Assembly (NCBI RefSeq): GCF_910592395.1
Contig: NC_088316.1
Coordinates: 496,001 to 560,000, forward strand
From: Lineus longissimus
Taxonomy: Eukaryota > Nemertea > Pilidiophora > Heteronemertea > Lineidae
DNA length: 64,000 bases
Direction of reading: 5' to 3'
Shown here piece after piece: positions 23,145 to 35,752 of the stretch (within the stretch, counting starts at the first letter, position 1; every line of letters starts with the position of its first letter). A program made the position numbers and the translations under genes. The notes beneath the pieces are model-generated. The model was not told where the DNA came from. It saw only the letters and a list, made by a program, of their open reading frames with translations, and did no database searches.

Positions 23145-23580
23145 AGGGCAGAGACCTGTATTCATCCACGACCGGAAGTGTAGTTGTGGTAAATACATGG
23201 CTGGGATGGACCAAAGTGGAATTAATTCTCAATCTGTGGTTGATTCTTAATCTACAGAGTCAGGCCATCACAGAAATATGCTTTTTGATAATATTTAAGA
23301 AAATGTGGTCTCACTGGTCAGTTTAGAACTTGTACTTTGACAGGGCCATATCAATGCGCCAGTGACGTTTTGATGGATATGGTGTACGGAAATCTTTTTT
23401 TCTCAGGCAATCGGTATTGGAATTTTTAAAAACTTTATTATGCTATTGGCAAAGGGTTCTTCTTGACACATATAAAATTTTGTGCAGATTGATTGGTCCA
23501 ATGAGTACTTTTTTTACCAAAACCTATGCACAACAATGTACACGTAATGTACACATGTTTTAATAGAGGACTCTGGCCAT
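23145..23580. repeat. dispersed repeat block, near-identical to 47293-47755
   Basis: From AGGGCAGAGACCTG to GACTCTGGCCAT this block is almost identical to the interior of the inverted-repeat element in the NDUFA2 intron, apart from a 24-base segment missing here. The long terminal inverted repeats of that element are absent on both sides. No conserved open frame links the two copies. Confidence 0.85.
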
Positions 23581-23677
23581 AAGATTTGAATTGTAACACA
23601 ATGGCTATTCAGGTATGAGGTGAATGTCATATACAAGTACGCTGACAGATAGGAATAAGGAACAATAAACAAGACAT

Positions 23678-23803
23678 TAATGGGTGATATGAATAAAGAC
23701 TAGCAAATGCTTTTATCTAAAACTCCATGTACATTTACACTGGGCCTTTCTGTACAAAACCGAAGTAAAAGCAATCGCTATACTTTATTCATATCACCCA
23801 TTA
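23678..23803. mobile_element. 126-bp MITE with terminal inverted repeats
   Basis: Starts TAATGGGTGATATGAATAAAG and ends with its exact inverse complement; the inverted repeats continue imperfectly for about 35 bp and meet near a central segment. A second copy lies at 45421-45541. It has no coding capacity, so it is a non-autonomous DNA element or hairpin. The target-site duplication is unclear. Confidence 0.75.
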
Positions 23804-25289
23804 TATGGGTTTGGCAAGATTGCTGATAGAGTCCGATTGCTCAGACTCACTTCGTAAAGATCAAAGCCAAAATAAGAGTAATTTTGCGGTGTTAATGCCT
23901 CATATCAAGCAACCAATAAAACAATGTGGTTGTGATGATACCCAAGGTATGTTTGAGTGTTTGCAAACGGAAATGTTCAGTGAAACGCCAGAACAAATGA
24001 TCCTCACAAAAGTTACAATAGGTTGTTGAGAAAACATCAGTGGTGTCAGCGTCGAATGAAACTCTCCTCAATAAACTCACAACAACGTGTACAAAATGTG
24101 TGAAGAAGTAAACAGCGTCTGCTGAGCCGGGACTATTAGTTATAGGTGGCAGCATAGACAATTACGTAGCTGAAACATAGCGAGGTCAACCCATGGGAGT
24201 AATGCCGTGCCCTAAAAGGTCCCGGCCATGTAAGTAGGTTGGAATAAAGAAAACTGTGATCCCTGAAAAGGGGGAAAATTTCCACCCTATGACGGGTAAG
24301 TTTTAATTTTAATAAATCGCGTAGTTCCATTCCCTTAGCTCAGATGGCAGCACCTGCCAGCTTGACAAGAAAAGATATCGGAGAACATTTCTGTTTTCCA
24401 CCCCAACGGGCCTGTTTATTTTACCTTCGCTCTATATTGTTACCTGCAGAAATGACTTTCGATCAATGAGACAGTAGTGCATACCATACCATAACATGCT
24501 GTCACAACCAGACCTGATAGGCAGGAGATGCTGGCACAACCAGACGTGATGAGACTGCAGATGCTGCCACAACCAGACCTTGATCATGAAAATCGGAGAG
24601 ATTTGTATGTGTTAAATTGACCTGCCATCCTCGCCCCTTTAAATTTCCCGCGTGTGAACTTTGAATCACGTGATCCGACACGTCAAAACGAACCCAAAAC
24701 GTGGGTTGGTTCAAAACATGGCACACGAAGGTGGTATTGGCAAACGGAGATAGATATAAATTTACACAAGGCGTCCAGGTGCGTCTACTCTGCTACGCTG
24801 TAGGAAGTTTAAAGAGATAGAAATATCCTTTTGAACGTCGCCACTGCTTTTGGAGTGTAAAGCATGTCATCCGAGGCTAGCTGGAGCTTTTCTAGTTTGG
24901 GCAGAATATTATAAACTAAATAGAATATTGCAGTTTTCCATGAAGATAAGCATTAACGTTAATGAACCCATGTGCATGACATACCAGCATTGTATCGTCC
25001 GACGTAAAGTAAGAAGCCAGCTTTTACAAAGCCAGTGAGTGGGGGCGAACTTAATTGACAGGCAAGCTGGGGCCTTATTTTGCTCGAGCTTCCGCGTACA
25101 TGTTCCGGAACAGATACGCCTTAATCTCTGAGTTATTGACGGCCACAGCCTCTATAGAACAATACACCATAATCTGTCAGAATTTTATAGAACCAGACAC
25201 TTTTTCCAGGGGGCATTTCTACTTCTCCACTCTGCCCATTTTTCAACCTAGCTGCCAATACCCATGCCTTGCTTTGTACCAACCCCACA
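23804..25289. other. intergenic stretch upstream of the START-domain gene
   Basis: Contains the second minisatellite patch at 24490-24590 and a segment at 24945-25070 that has a diverged copy in intron 1 at 27339-27490. No coding exon is recognised. Confidence 0.4.
24490..24590. repeat. second patch of the ACAACCAGACCTGA minisatellite
   Basis: About three imperfect units carrying ACAACCAGACCTGA and AGATGCTGGC, matching those at 22640-22790, 1.8 kb to the left. Confidence 0.7.
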
Positions 25290-25324
25290 CGCATGCGTAC
25301 TGTGATATGACCGGTCACTTCCGG
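25290..25324 (+). promoter_or_regulatory. TATA-less promoter motifs (NRF1-like and ETS-like)
   Basis: CGCATGCGT at 25290-25298 resembles the NRF1 palindrome, and CACTTCCGG at 25316-25324 is an ETS-family site (complement CCGGAAGTG). Both lie 60-100 bases before the start codon of the START-domain gene and no TATA box is present. This is the usual composition of broadly expressed animal promoters; function is inferred. Confidence 0.45.
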
Positions 25325-25386
25325 ATTTTTAGTCGATGTGTACAAAATTGTTTCTGTAGTTTAGTGATTATTTTGCTCTTTTTAAC

Positions 25387-28300
25387 ATGTCTAAATCGTC
25401 TAAATCTTGTGATAAAAACTTTACTGGGCTGCTGATGCAGCCGGGAGAGGTGGTGGTGCCGGACGGTCCAATGTTTGACACTTTTAAAGAGATTTGTGTG
25501 AACTGTTCGGGAGAAAGTGGTTGGAAATTAGAATTCAATAAAAGCCCACCAACAAAAGTTTGGTCCAAGAAAAATGACTATTCAAGTTTCAAAGTTCTGA
25601 AGGTAGGGAAGTATTCAATCATGGATGGTTTGTTCATTCAGACAATGAGAAATGAGCTTTTGCTTCTCTTTATATGTTTGTTGTAGACCTATGTCTTTTA
25701 GTCTTGAATTCGTGTAGTGAATGTAGCCTTGTAGGCCTAGGGCTAGGCCTATACGTTAGTCGTTAGGGAATAATTGTATCTCCACGTTGTGAGTAACTGT
25801 AGAGTGTGCGTTTTATCGCTACCTTTTTTTAATGAGAATTAGGCCTAATGTCTTGATGGAAATAGCGATATAGCACAGAAGTGGCAATACAATATCGCGC
25901 AACTTGAAATGTTGCGAGACATTGTTACATCACCACGTCACATCATGGGAAGATTACGAGTGTGTACCGGTATATTGGCACTTTTGTTTTGAATGAGGAA
26001 TTAGGCCAACATCGTCATGACGCATGGACGTAAATGGCGATACAACACATGACGTTGTGATACAATATCATGCATCATCACTTTCCTGTCATACCGGTAA
26101 CGCGCGGTGTTGGAAGTGGAATCTCTTTGTGATAATTACACTTATACACATATTTTCAACTTACATACGAGAGTTGAAGGCCTTTTTCTGTCTCACCGGC
26201 AATGTGGGTACCGATTTCGGTGCATTGTTTACTTTAAATCATGTTATCGATGAGACATATCGGACTGTAATGTGACAGTTGGACCATCCGAGATGACAAC
26301 CCTGCATTCTTAATGCATCTAGAGTTGGTTCCATTGAAGATCTACATTGACTTCAATGTGTACTCTATCATTCCTTCTGGCATGGCTGACATTATGTCTG
26401 ACTCTGAGCCATTGTTTGTGAATGTTAGCCACCTGACGCAGCAGGATCGGATGATGAGTGGGAACGCCTCCTATTCTTGTATCCATCAAGTACATTTCAA
26501 TTTCGGTCATGTCACTGTCAGTGCTCTTCTCATTCAGCATGTTATTTATTCGTGTTTATTGATTGAATGATTTTTAATAAAAGCCCACCGATCCTAAAGA
26601 ACCTGAAAAGCTAGATGAGTGACAGTGCCCTGCGGAGGACTCATCTCTCTTCTCCTGAGATGTTCCCTGGTACTTTACAATATATGTCGTACTTTAAGCA
26701 TGAGGTTGTTTTAAATGAATTGATTGAAGTCCTTTGAAACTGAAACTTCTGTTTACAAAACAGTTGTTGAATTTTTAAAACATCTGATACTACGAAGTGT
26801 ATATGATCAGTACTACAATGTGTAGTACTATTGATAGTGATTCGGCCGAAAAATGTGAATGCCCACCCACTTAGCCCACTAAATCTTGCCAATTTGTGTT
26901 CATGCAGGTCAAAAACAAGACCACTCCTACAAATGTTTGCTTTGTCAATTCATTCAACTCTGACCACAGTCCGTTAATTCTTTTTGTAGCTCAAAAGCAT
27001 ACATTTAGTTGTTGTAGGCCTGATTTTTTTGTGATGTGTTGTTATTTGAACTGACAGTGTTTTGCCAAGCTGTTTCACACTGCTGTTATGACGACTCTGG
27101 TTCAAGCAAAGCGTCACTGTGTTCAGTCTTAGTCGGTCTGTTGTTGTCATGGTTGATTTCATATCTAACACACCTCTTCGTCAAAAGCTCAAAAGCTATG
27201 AAAGCCATTCTTTTGTGGTTTAAGAATTTTATATTTAAACTACATGTATATTAGAGTAACTTAGTAAGACCATGTTCACATGTGGGATCTTATTGCAATA
27301 ATTGATCTACATTTTGTAAGATCAGTGTGTTCTACATGATTAACAATGACCTCAATGAACCCTTGTGCATGACATGTACCAGCATTGTTTTGTCCAGACA
27401 CTCACTATGCAAACAGACCATGTAGTAAACTAATTAGCCAGATTTTTTCAATGCCAATGAAAGGGTGCGAACTTAATTGACTGACAAGGCCTCATTTGAC
27501 TCACATGGTAAAACCTTTTCAGGCATGTTAATAAAATACTAAGCTTCATAATTGTCATATTCCAAATCATGCCAATGTTTCAGTTTGGCACAATTATTTT
27601 AACAGCATTCAATCAGCAGAGACTCAAACGTGCAAAAAACCTCTGCGTCCGACAGAGTTCGTAGATGATTGGATCATCAAACTACGCCACTTTATCATCT
27701 ACCTCGAACGGGTGTTCATCGATTACCAAGTGTCCATTATTGATAACATTTAGCCGGGTGACAGCCGCGTTAAGATAATCATCGACGTGATCGTCTCCAG
27801 CGACGGTTGTGATGACAGCCATTGATCATCATTCGCTGAGACGTCGGCTGGCAGAGGGAAAGTTGTAAGCAGACATCTTGGGCTGGTCTGAAATCACAGT
27901 CACACCCTCTAATTTGATGGCGTCTTTCTTTTTTTGATATCAGTGACCAACTGTCATGGTGATGTGATAATCTTTTGATGGGGTCACATGCTTCATGAGT
28001 TGAACAGTATGAAGAGAAACCAAGCTGTTGTCATTTTTGAGAGGAAAGGCTGTGATAAATTGTACGCCTCCAAATATGCCAGCTTTTGGTTCTGGCAATT
28101 TTATTCCAACCTCTGCTGATTTCAGGAATATCAATATCATCATTGGCCAAGGTTTGTGTTTGAGATCAGAGTGAGTTAGGGATTCTGATGACTTGCTTTT
28201 CCTACATCAGTATCTGACATGTACTGTATCTGCAGGCATTGAGAGTGAGTTGTCAGTCACCTTAAGAAATAGACATGGAAGGTTCCGACATCATTGCCCT

Positions 28301-31300
28301 TGCTCTGTTCGTGTTAAAGTACTACTTGTATTGCGGGAGAGCTGATGAGTTGGAATAGTGTTCTGTCATCTGGAAATAAGTGGGTGGATGGGTGGGGAAA
28401 AAACTCAGCGATTATTGGAGAGTGAGATTGTTGGATTGCATTGTGTTGAGAGTGCAATAGGGTGGTGGATGAACAAAAGGTTCGCTAGGGCTTCCTGTGA
28501 AGGTATGTACATGTACATGTACGTGTATGGTATACATGTACGTGTAGTGAATGTTGGGCATACACGTGTGCGATTTCAGAGTGTTCAGCAGTCTGGAAGA
28601 AGTTAAAAAGCCATGGAAAAAGTGAGTGGGATGAAAGGCCAGAACATGACTTCTGCAACAGGCAGTCACAGTGTGTGACATCCTGTCTCTTTCATATTGT
28701 CTTTCCTATTGGCATCCGTCTTCACTTTGTAATTTCGTACCAGAAAAGGATCTTCTGACACAAAATATATTGCATTTAAAAAAAGGTGTAATCTTGCATG
28801 TCTGGGGACATGGTCGAGATTGAGGGTTCCTGAAACGTCGATAATTCAGTATCGCATTCGTGCCCCCTAGCATACTTTTGTAACTCCTTCTTTTGACTTG
28901 GGAAAATATAAAATATCAAAAAATGTATGCTTCTCAAACTCATTTAAAATGAGGACATAGTGACCTGGAATATGGTATGCAGGCTTGGCAGGTGAACAAT
29001 ATAATTTCACTAGGTCACAGAAATAAAAAAGTTATGTGTCCATAACTTATTTCACAGATCTAGTGCAGGAGCACCCATGAGAAATTTCACCTCATGTTTT
29101 GACAGACAGATATCTAGTCTGGCGGGGTATTTACATTTAAAAAAACCCATTGATTTTTGTTGAAGTTGGGTAAGAACCTCTTAATGGTAATTTTTAAGGA
29201 GCAATGTCAATATGTTTGTTTCCAGTTTGCCTCAAAGACTCTGGCAAGGGAACTTTGGTATACATGTGACACATTTTTAGAGTGGGAACCTGGTCCACAT
29301 TTGTTTGTCGTGGTTGATGGTTTGAAATGTGGCATTGAAGGGATGTTGTTAAGATCCTGTATGCCCTGCTGTCTTCTGGCGCACCACCATGTCAACAAAA
29401 ACTTTTAAATAGTACGTGTTTGTTCATTGACATGTTTATAACAATGGTTTCTCTTTTGTACCTAATGCTTTCATCTACAACGCATAATTACTATCGTCTG
29501 GTTGCACCCAGCGTATACATGCACGAGAATAGATTGTAATAATATCTGATGACTTATTAATGCAGTCGTTTAGCCTCCGATAACTCGGCATTAACCGGGC
29601 TTTTGCATGCGATCATATCAATAAGCTGGCACATTCACTGAATACACTGTTTGCATTCTAAAGAGGTATGCCATAGCGGACTGTCTTTGATGGGGGGAGG
29701 GTTGAACCCCTCTCCCCCCAGTGTAGGCTGGAGCACATCTGTGTTTTGTTCCAGGGTTCTCCACTATGCTCTTTATTTAGGCGCAGCAACTGCACAGAAT
29801 CATTTTTCCCACTTTAGCACCCGCACAGATTTATGTGATAACTGGTTTCAATGGTCAATAAATCCCCTGCAGATTGACTGTGTTAGCCGTTATGCCAATG
29901 TATGCAGTTGGGACCAAAATAATTTTCCAAAAGGGTCAAACAAAAAATATGAATCGTGGCCAGTAACGATACTATAAGTGGTAAAATTTTATTACATCGC
30001 ATAATTGGCCTACAGAAATATGTAGGTGTGCAAAATATGATGGAATCACAACTTCGCCAACCCCCCCCCCCCCATCTCTTGTCGTCAGCTGTTTCCAGTC
30101 ATTAATGGCAATCCTCAGCATGCTTGTGAAAAATCAATCTGCCCTTTGAAAGTTTCTGGGAATAGTGTGTGGGTGTCTACTTGTGATGAGTACAGCTGTG
30201 TCATTGGGCATCAGTCAATGAGGTCGTTATGAAATGTTAATGTTACAATATGAGGAGTTTTACGATCAGTTTGACTTATACCATGTGTATTCAGTTCGCC
30301 TGTATCAATGTGTACACCTCACACCTCACTGATGTCTCTGTTCTGAATCAAGATCGGCAGGTTGAGTTGAAAAAAGTTGGCCCAAAACTTAGTCCTTTGG
30401 CTAAAGTTTAAACTCCACGTGATGAAAAAATGAGAAACAATCTTATACCTTGCCTCTGTGCCTTTAGTGCATAAGCACTAAATATTTTGAAAAAGGTGTT
30501 GGCCATGAGATTTCAAAGTGTCTTCTACAATTCCCATCCTAACCAGACCGTATCGTATTCTGACACAGGCCTTTATAGTCTGTGGGCTGTAGGCCTGTAG
30601 TCTGTGGGCTGTAGGCCTGAAGTCACAAAGGGCAAGGTTGTATCAGGTCAACATAACTGCTTTCTATTACTGTTGGAATTGATTTTATGCAAAAATGGGT
30701 GGATGAAATGATAGTCAAGTCTGTCGACATTGACTATGGGGCAAAAGATGTGGAGATAAAAATGAACAGTTAAAGCGGGTGAAATGCTCTTGATTTCAAA
30801 CAAGTACATGCAGGTTATTAAAGGGGAACCCACTCTGACAGATCAGCAATTATTTCAAAGTTTCATGATATCCAGCTATGTACAGTTATGACAAGAGCAT
30901 TGCCGAGAGTTGAACAAGGCCTTTAGAAACTAGATTTGGTCTATTCAGATTAGTATTTTGGCGGTGTTCCCCTGGGATACAAAGTAATCAATGAACTTGT
31001 CGACAAAAGCATCAGTAGAACCTCTCTTCTCGGGACACACTTTGGAATGAATTGCTGTCCTTTATAAAGAGGTGTCCTTATTAGAGAGGTCAAATTGAAG
31101 GAAAATAACCAAGTTTGGATGAAAATCAGTGTCCTCAGTGGAAAGAGTGTCCTGCGTTATAACGGAGGTGTCCGCTAAGAGAGGTTCTAATTCACAGTAT
31201 AAAGGTCTTTGTTTGGCTTTTCCCAAGGCAAAGTTCTCTTGATACCAATAGTTGGGTCATCAAATTGTAAAGGCCTTGTACTAAATTGGGTCACAACACC

Positions 31301-34300
31301 AGGCCTGCTGTATCATAATGATAATGGTACAATGATAATTCCCTCAATTACATCTCATCGTGAACTTGGTGCGAATACGAAGCGTTTGTGATACGCTGTC
31401 GTTCACCATGGGTGCTCAAATGTGGCTCGGCGCTACATGGGTATTAATAATTCCTCAAGTTTTACCCAGACAGTCTAATTTGCAGACAATCCATCATTAT
31501 TGTACCTGTATCGCAATGCCTGTATCGTAGTAACCGCAGTGGATTTAGCCAGCAGTATGGAGTCCACTGCGGGCTACATACTGTGTATGTGGATTCCGGC
31601 CTGACATAAACACTTAGGTACAAGGGACCACAGCTTTTAGTCTCATCCGAAGACATTCATTAATTTATCTCATATTGAATCTCACAAACTTTGTTGTGAA
31701 ATGCCAGGAATTCTGGTTCCTTGAAAGCCATGTTGGTCATCCAGAATCAATATTTTGGGTTTCCCGGAGTCAAACACTGTCCCCTATGCAGTTATTTAGT
31801 TAAATTAGTAGGCCTGCAATATAAATGGTTGTTTACAAATTCCTCGTCAATCAGAAGATATGTTAGAAACACCTGTTACCTCAAGTAGCTCAGTAGAATT
31901 GATTATTACACAGCATTTGATTTGATATGTTGTCTGTGTACAGTTTGGGCGGCCTATGGAGTTTTATTTCATTCCACGCCAGATGTTTACAGAGTCTGAT
32001 ATAAGCCGCACTTACACCACCTGAAAATGGACCACCAATCTTGGTTCGGGAACCAATGCCGCACCATCGAAAATCCACCAAGCGCTTACACCAGCGCTGC
32101 AGCTAGTTATAAAATCCGGCTACAGATGGCGCGCAAACAATAAGCAGAACGCGGAAAGCCTTGGCAGAAAGCGCCATTTCGAAAGCGCCGCCTGGAGCCG
32201 AACCATCTAACTAGCTAATTGCCGAACCATTTGCGCGTACACCACGACAAAGCCGAGCTTTTAACAAGCCGGGCGAATTTGGACCATCAAGCTTGGTGGG
32301 ACAAATTCGCTCGGCAATTTGTATCGGCAATGGATTGCCGAACCAATTTGTCGCGGCAATGTGGTGGTGTAAGTGCAATTGGTCCACCAATATTTCGTGG
32401 TGTAAGCGCAGCTATAGTTATAGTGATGGACCATAATGATGTATTGATTCAAATGAATTTTCAATCTGTTCTTATAAAATTCATATGGGATAGTTTCCCC
32501 TAAAAGGTGAATAACCTTTCCCCAAAGCTTTCCTTTCCTTTATTCCTTGGCTGGGTACGGGTTTTTGCTGGAGATAAGTGAGGTTGTATTCAGCCGTTGC
32601 AGTGTGAGTTGGGATTTCTGAACTGTAGGCTTTTTTATGCCAATCTTGATTCAAAATCTTACCATCATTTCGTGTCTCGTTGCAGGGCTTCACAGTATTC
32701 GAAGACGTGACACCAGGTCAGCTTTACGATGTTATCCATGATCCACGGTACAGACGACAATGGGATCCTCACATGATCGAGGGCAGGGAGATCTGTTTTA
32801 TCAATCCATGCAATGATATAGGCTATTACTCAAGTAAGGAGTTCTTTACCCTCAGGCAATCAAGCGTAATGTTCACTTCTCCGACCCTGTAGACAAACCC
32901 TGACTGACACATTCATCCTCATTTGATGAAATACCAGCACAAAAGAAACAGCGTCCAATCATAACATCACTAGCATTTGATTTGAGGAATTTCAGTTGAC
33001 AGTTAAATCTTGGATGCCGACTCAAAAGTGATGTATCTGTTTATTGACAACTAGATGAAAATATCTTCTTACTACTTGACCATTGAGTTGAGGACAACTT
33101 CTTTCTCAACATGACCAAGTTTTCCCTTTTAAGTCGATGAGTAAAACAGTGGCTCCCGTAATGAAAGAGAGTGACCCAAGGCCACATCATCAATGATACA
33201 GCGCTCCCAATTAGTGCTGCATGATTAGTCATAAAGACTCTCTCTCTCCTCAAGGCTTCAATTAACAAGAGAAATGACAAGACTCGAGTGGATGATTCAG
33301 TGTAGATGCAACATCTGGTGAATGATTGTTTTCATTCAGGATTCACTCGGTCTTCCCCACAAGTGAATTTGTCAGGGTGGCCCACCCTAACCGTGGCAAG
33401 TTACCACCGTCAGGGTGGCCCACCATAACCGTGGCAAGTTACCACCCTACCCTAACTTGGAAGAGCCACCCTTCCTTACTCAAGAATGATGTAAAGGGTT
33501 TCTGTAGAGCCACCCTTCATTAAATTACTGGCCACCCCACCTTGTCTCGGTAATACACACTGGCAAAACTGGCTACCACCCTATCTTGAGAAAACCCTGT
33601 GGCGAACTCTAGTCTCTGGTCATTGCATATTTCCTTGCTTCAAGTATTCATGTAGTGTGTATTCTATGTTGCAGTTAAATCTCCTGTGCCCGGCATGAAG
33701 AACAGAGACTTCGTCACTCAAAGGTCTTGGTTAGCTCAAGATCATCTAAATGAATATATCATCATGAACCATTCTGTCAATCACAAGGTAGGTATGACAG
33801 GCATGAGACACTCCGCATTTTTGAATGATCACTTTTTTTTTCCTTAGTTCTCTGTAGAACTTGAATTTTCAAAATCAGATGAAAAATATGAGAGTCTCAT
33901 ACAATCAAAATGTCAGTGTACAAACAATTCTAAACATGCTTTACAAGTATGGACCTATCTACCGTACTTGTTAAGACTTTCAGTGGAAAACGATTGGTTA
34001 TTTTTCCATTGATTTTATGATTGCCACCAGTGCATGCATACTAAATTCCATATCATACTATTGTTATGTTTAGCACCCCGTTGGTCGCTTGTCATTTTAT
34101 TCAAATCTCAGTCTGGGCCTATTGGTCACTGTTCATGTTCATGTCACCCCAAGCCATGAATGGTCTTAACTTACATTGTACATATTTTGCACATCAAATA
34201 TTTTCAGATTAAATTGATCCCAGATTGTTTGCATAATTAAATGCACCCTGTGGCAATAAGCACAGATTTAATCCTTGGAGTTACATGTACATGTAAATTA

Positions 34301-35752
34301 CACATACCAAGTCCTGTTACCTCATCAAAAACTTGTGACTTTTTCACCATCAGCAGGCCTATGGTTGCACACTTTAGCCAGCATATTAGAATGTTTTAAC
34401 TCCTTCAAAACTGGCCTGAATCCAATTTCAGAAAATGTAAAAAAGTGCTTGATAAATGGGAAGGATGGTGTTGTAGTGATCAGGCTGGAGTGTTGTACAC
34501 TGGGACAAGATGTCCTATAGACATCAATTTGACCTCTGCAATTAGGACACCTCTCAATAAAGGACACAATTGGTCAGTCCAAAGGGTGTCTTTAACAGAG
34601 AGGTTCTACTGAATATGAAAGTTATCATCATGTCATCAATTTCCAACTTTTTTTGGGACTTTTGTTGTTGGTGTACCACTCAGCTACTTGTTTTGGTAAC
34701 ACAGGCATTTAAGTTGGTCTCAGCGAGGCATATTTATCTGAGATGTTGATAAATTGTCCCTTATCTTCTTCAGTCGTGTCCACCTAAGAAAGAGTTCGTG
34801 CGAGGGAAGTCATTTTTGACCGGTTATTATATCACACCACATCAGAATAAGATGGGCAAGATGGGATGTGAATTCTACTATATTACTCAGTGCGATGTTG
34901 GAGGTGAGGCATAGTGGTGACTCCTGATCAAAAGCTCATGGATACAAATGCTACAAATTCCTGTTACGAGTTCAAAGGTTAAGTGAGCGCTTAGTAGCAG
35001 ATGATCTTTGGGTGATGAAACACTTTGAGCAACGATCTGTCTTTCAATGGAAAAGCGCTATGTAAGGAATCTAACTTCAAACTTTCATGCCAGGAGAATT
35101 TCTACATCTATGTCTTAGGCATTAATTCCTTATGTTCTGACTTGACCTATATATTATGCTGTTTATTTTCAGGACAATTGCCAGCATGGATCGTAAACAT
35201 GGCCACAGGAATCATGGCTCCAAGAGTAAGTCAAGTTCCACCTGTTCACCCCCAATGTTCTTTATTGACTTGTCTGATGCACTCTCTGGAGCAGTCCATA
35301 CAAGGTCAACACCTAGATAGAATAAAGTTGATCCAAATAGATTGGTTGATACTGTCCAAAGGTTCTGTTATCTCAAGCAGAGTTTGAAAATCAACGTTTT
35401 TCAATAACCAGGTTTGACCAGAATTTGAACATTAGAATTCGTGATGACAGGTGATTTGCATTGATATGTCAAAATAAGTTAGCTTTACGATGATCTCAAC
35501 CAGTGTTTTCTGTTTCTTCAGATGTTCAAGAAACTAAACAAGGTCGCAGCGGCATACCCGGCCTGGAAGAAGGAGAATGAACCCAATTGGATGCCATGGA
35601 GGGATCCGAGCCAGATCGAAAATGACCGGATCAATTACGATGATGTGGACGTCCAGGACCAATCAAGTGACACGTATGACTCACTCGACGAGACGAATTT
35701 AGCGGAAACGGATTGCGATTTGAATTCTCTTGAAATTTACAAGGATGATTAG
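25387..35752 (+). CDS. STARD10: START-domain phospholipid transfer protein, STARD10/PCTP-like
   Basis: Six exons: 25387-25602, 32686-32833, 33675-33787, 34774-34903, 35173-35225 and 35522-35752. All junctions keep phase and give 296 residues, close to the length of vertebrate STARD10 (about 290). The START fold (about 25-245) is a lipid-binding hydrophobic tunnel; STARD10 and PCTP move phosphatidylcholine and phosphatidylethanolamine between membranes in the cytosol. Visible family landmarks in order are [81 protein letters not shown] and YPAWKKEN. The C-terminal tail is acidic, ending NSLEIYKDD, comparable to the acidic tail of STARD10. There is no signal peptide or membrane segment. Intron 1 is 7.1 kb and carries inverted-repeat elements. 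Orthology to STARD10 rather than a broader PCTP relative is from memory. Confidence 0.9.
27339..27490. repeat. diverged copy of the 24945-25070 segment
   Basis: Both contain AATGAACCC, TGTGCATGACAT, ACCAGCATTGT, and GCGAACTTAATTGAC in that order, with other parts scrambled or lost. One copy is upstream of the START-domain gene and the other is in its first intron. Class unknown. Confidence 0.55.
31013..31189. mobile_element. CAGTAGAACCTC-type inverted-repeat MITE
   Basis: Left end CAGTAGAACCTCTCTTCTCG; right end is the complement of TAGAACCTCTCTTAGCGGAC. The interior is filled with variants of GTGTCCTTATTAGAGAGG. Such sequences occur in many animal genomes and resemble ends of Tc1/mariner-pogo elements, a class assignment from memory. 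Related fragments lie at 34530-34612, 38424-38450 and 43845-43950. Confidence 0.55.
32000..32415. mobile_element. about 416-bp inverted-repeat element in intron 1
   Basis: The left end reads GCACTTACACCACCTGAAAA and the right end, reversed, GCGCTTACACCACGAAATAT; both continue with GGACCA and GGTTCG-type blocks inward. The motif TTACACCAC recurs several times. Composition is more GC-rich than its surroundings. No transposase is encoded, so it appears non-autonomous. It lies about 270 bases upstream of exon 2 of the START-domain gene. Confidence 0.6.
33373..33448. repeat. 38-bp tandem duplication
   Basis: CAGGGTGGCCCACC begins at 33373 and again at 33411; the two units differ at few positions. 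It lies in an intron, about 230 bases upstream of exon 3 of the START-domain gene. Confidence 0.8.
34530..34612. mobile_element. partial CAGTAGAACCTC-type element
   Basis: Ends with AGAGAGGTTCTACTG, the complement of the element start at 31013, and contains GGACACCTCTCAATAAAGG. The opposite end is not clear. Confidence 0.45.
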
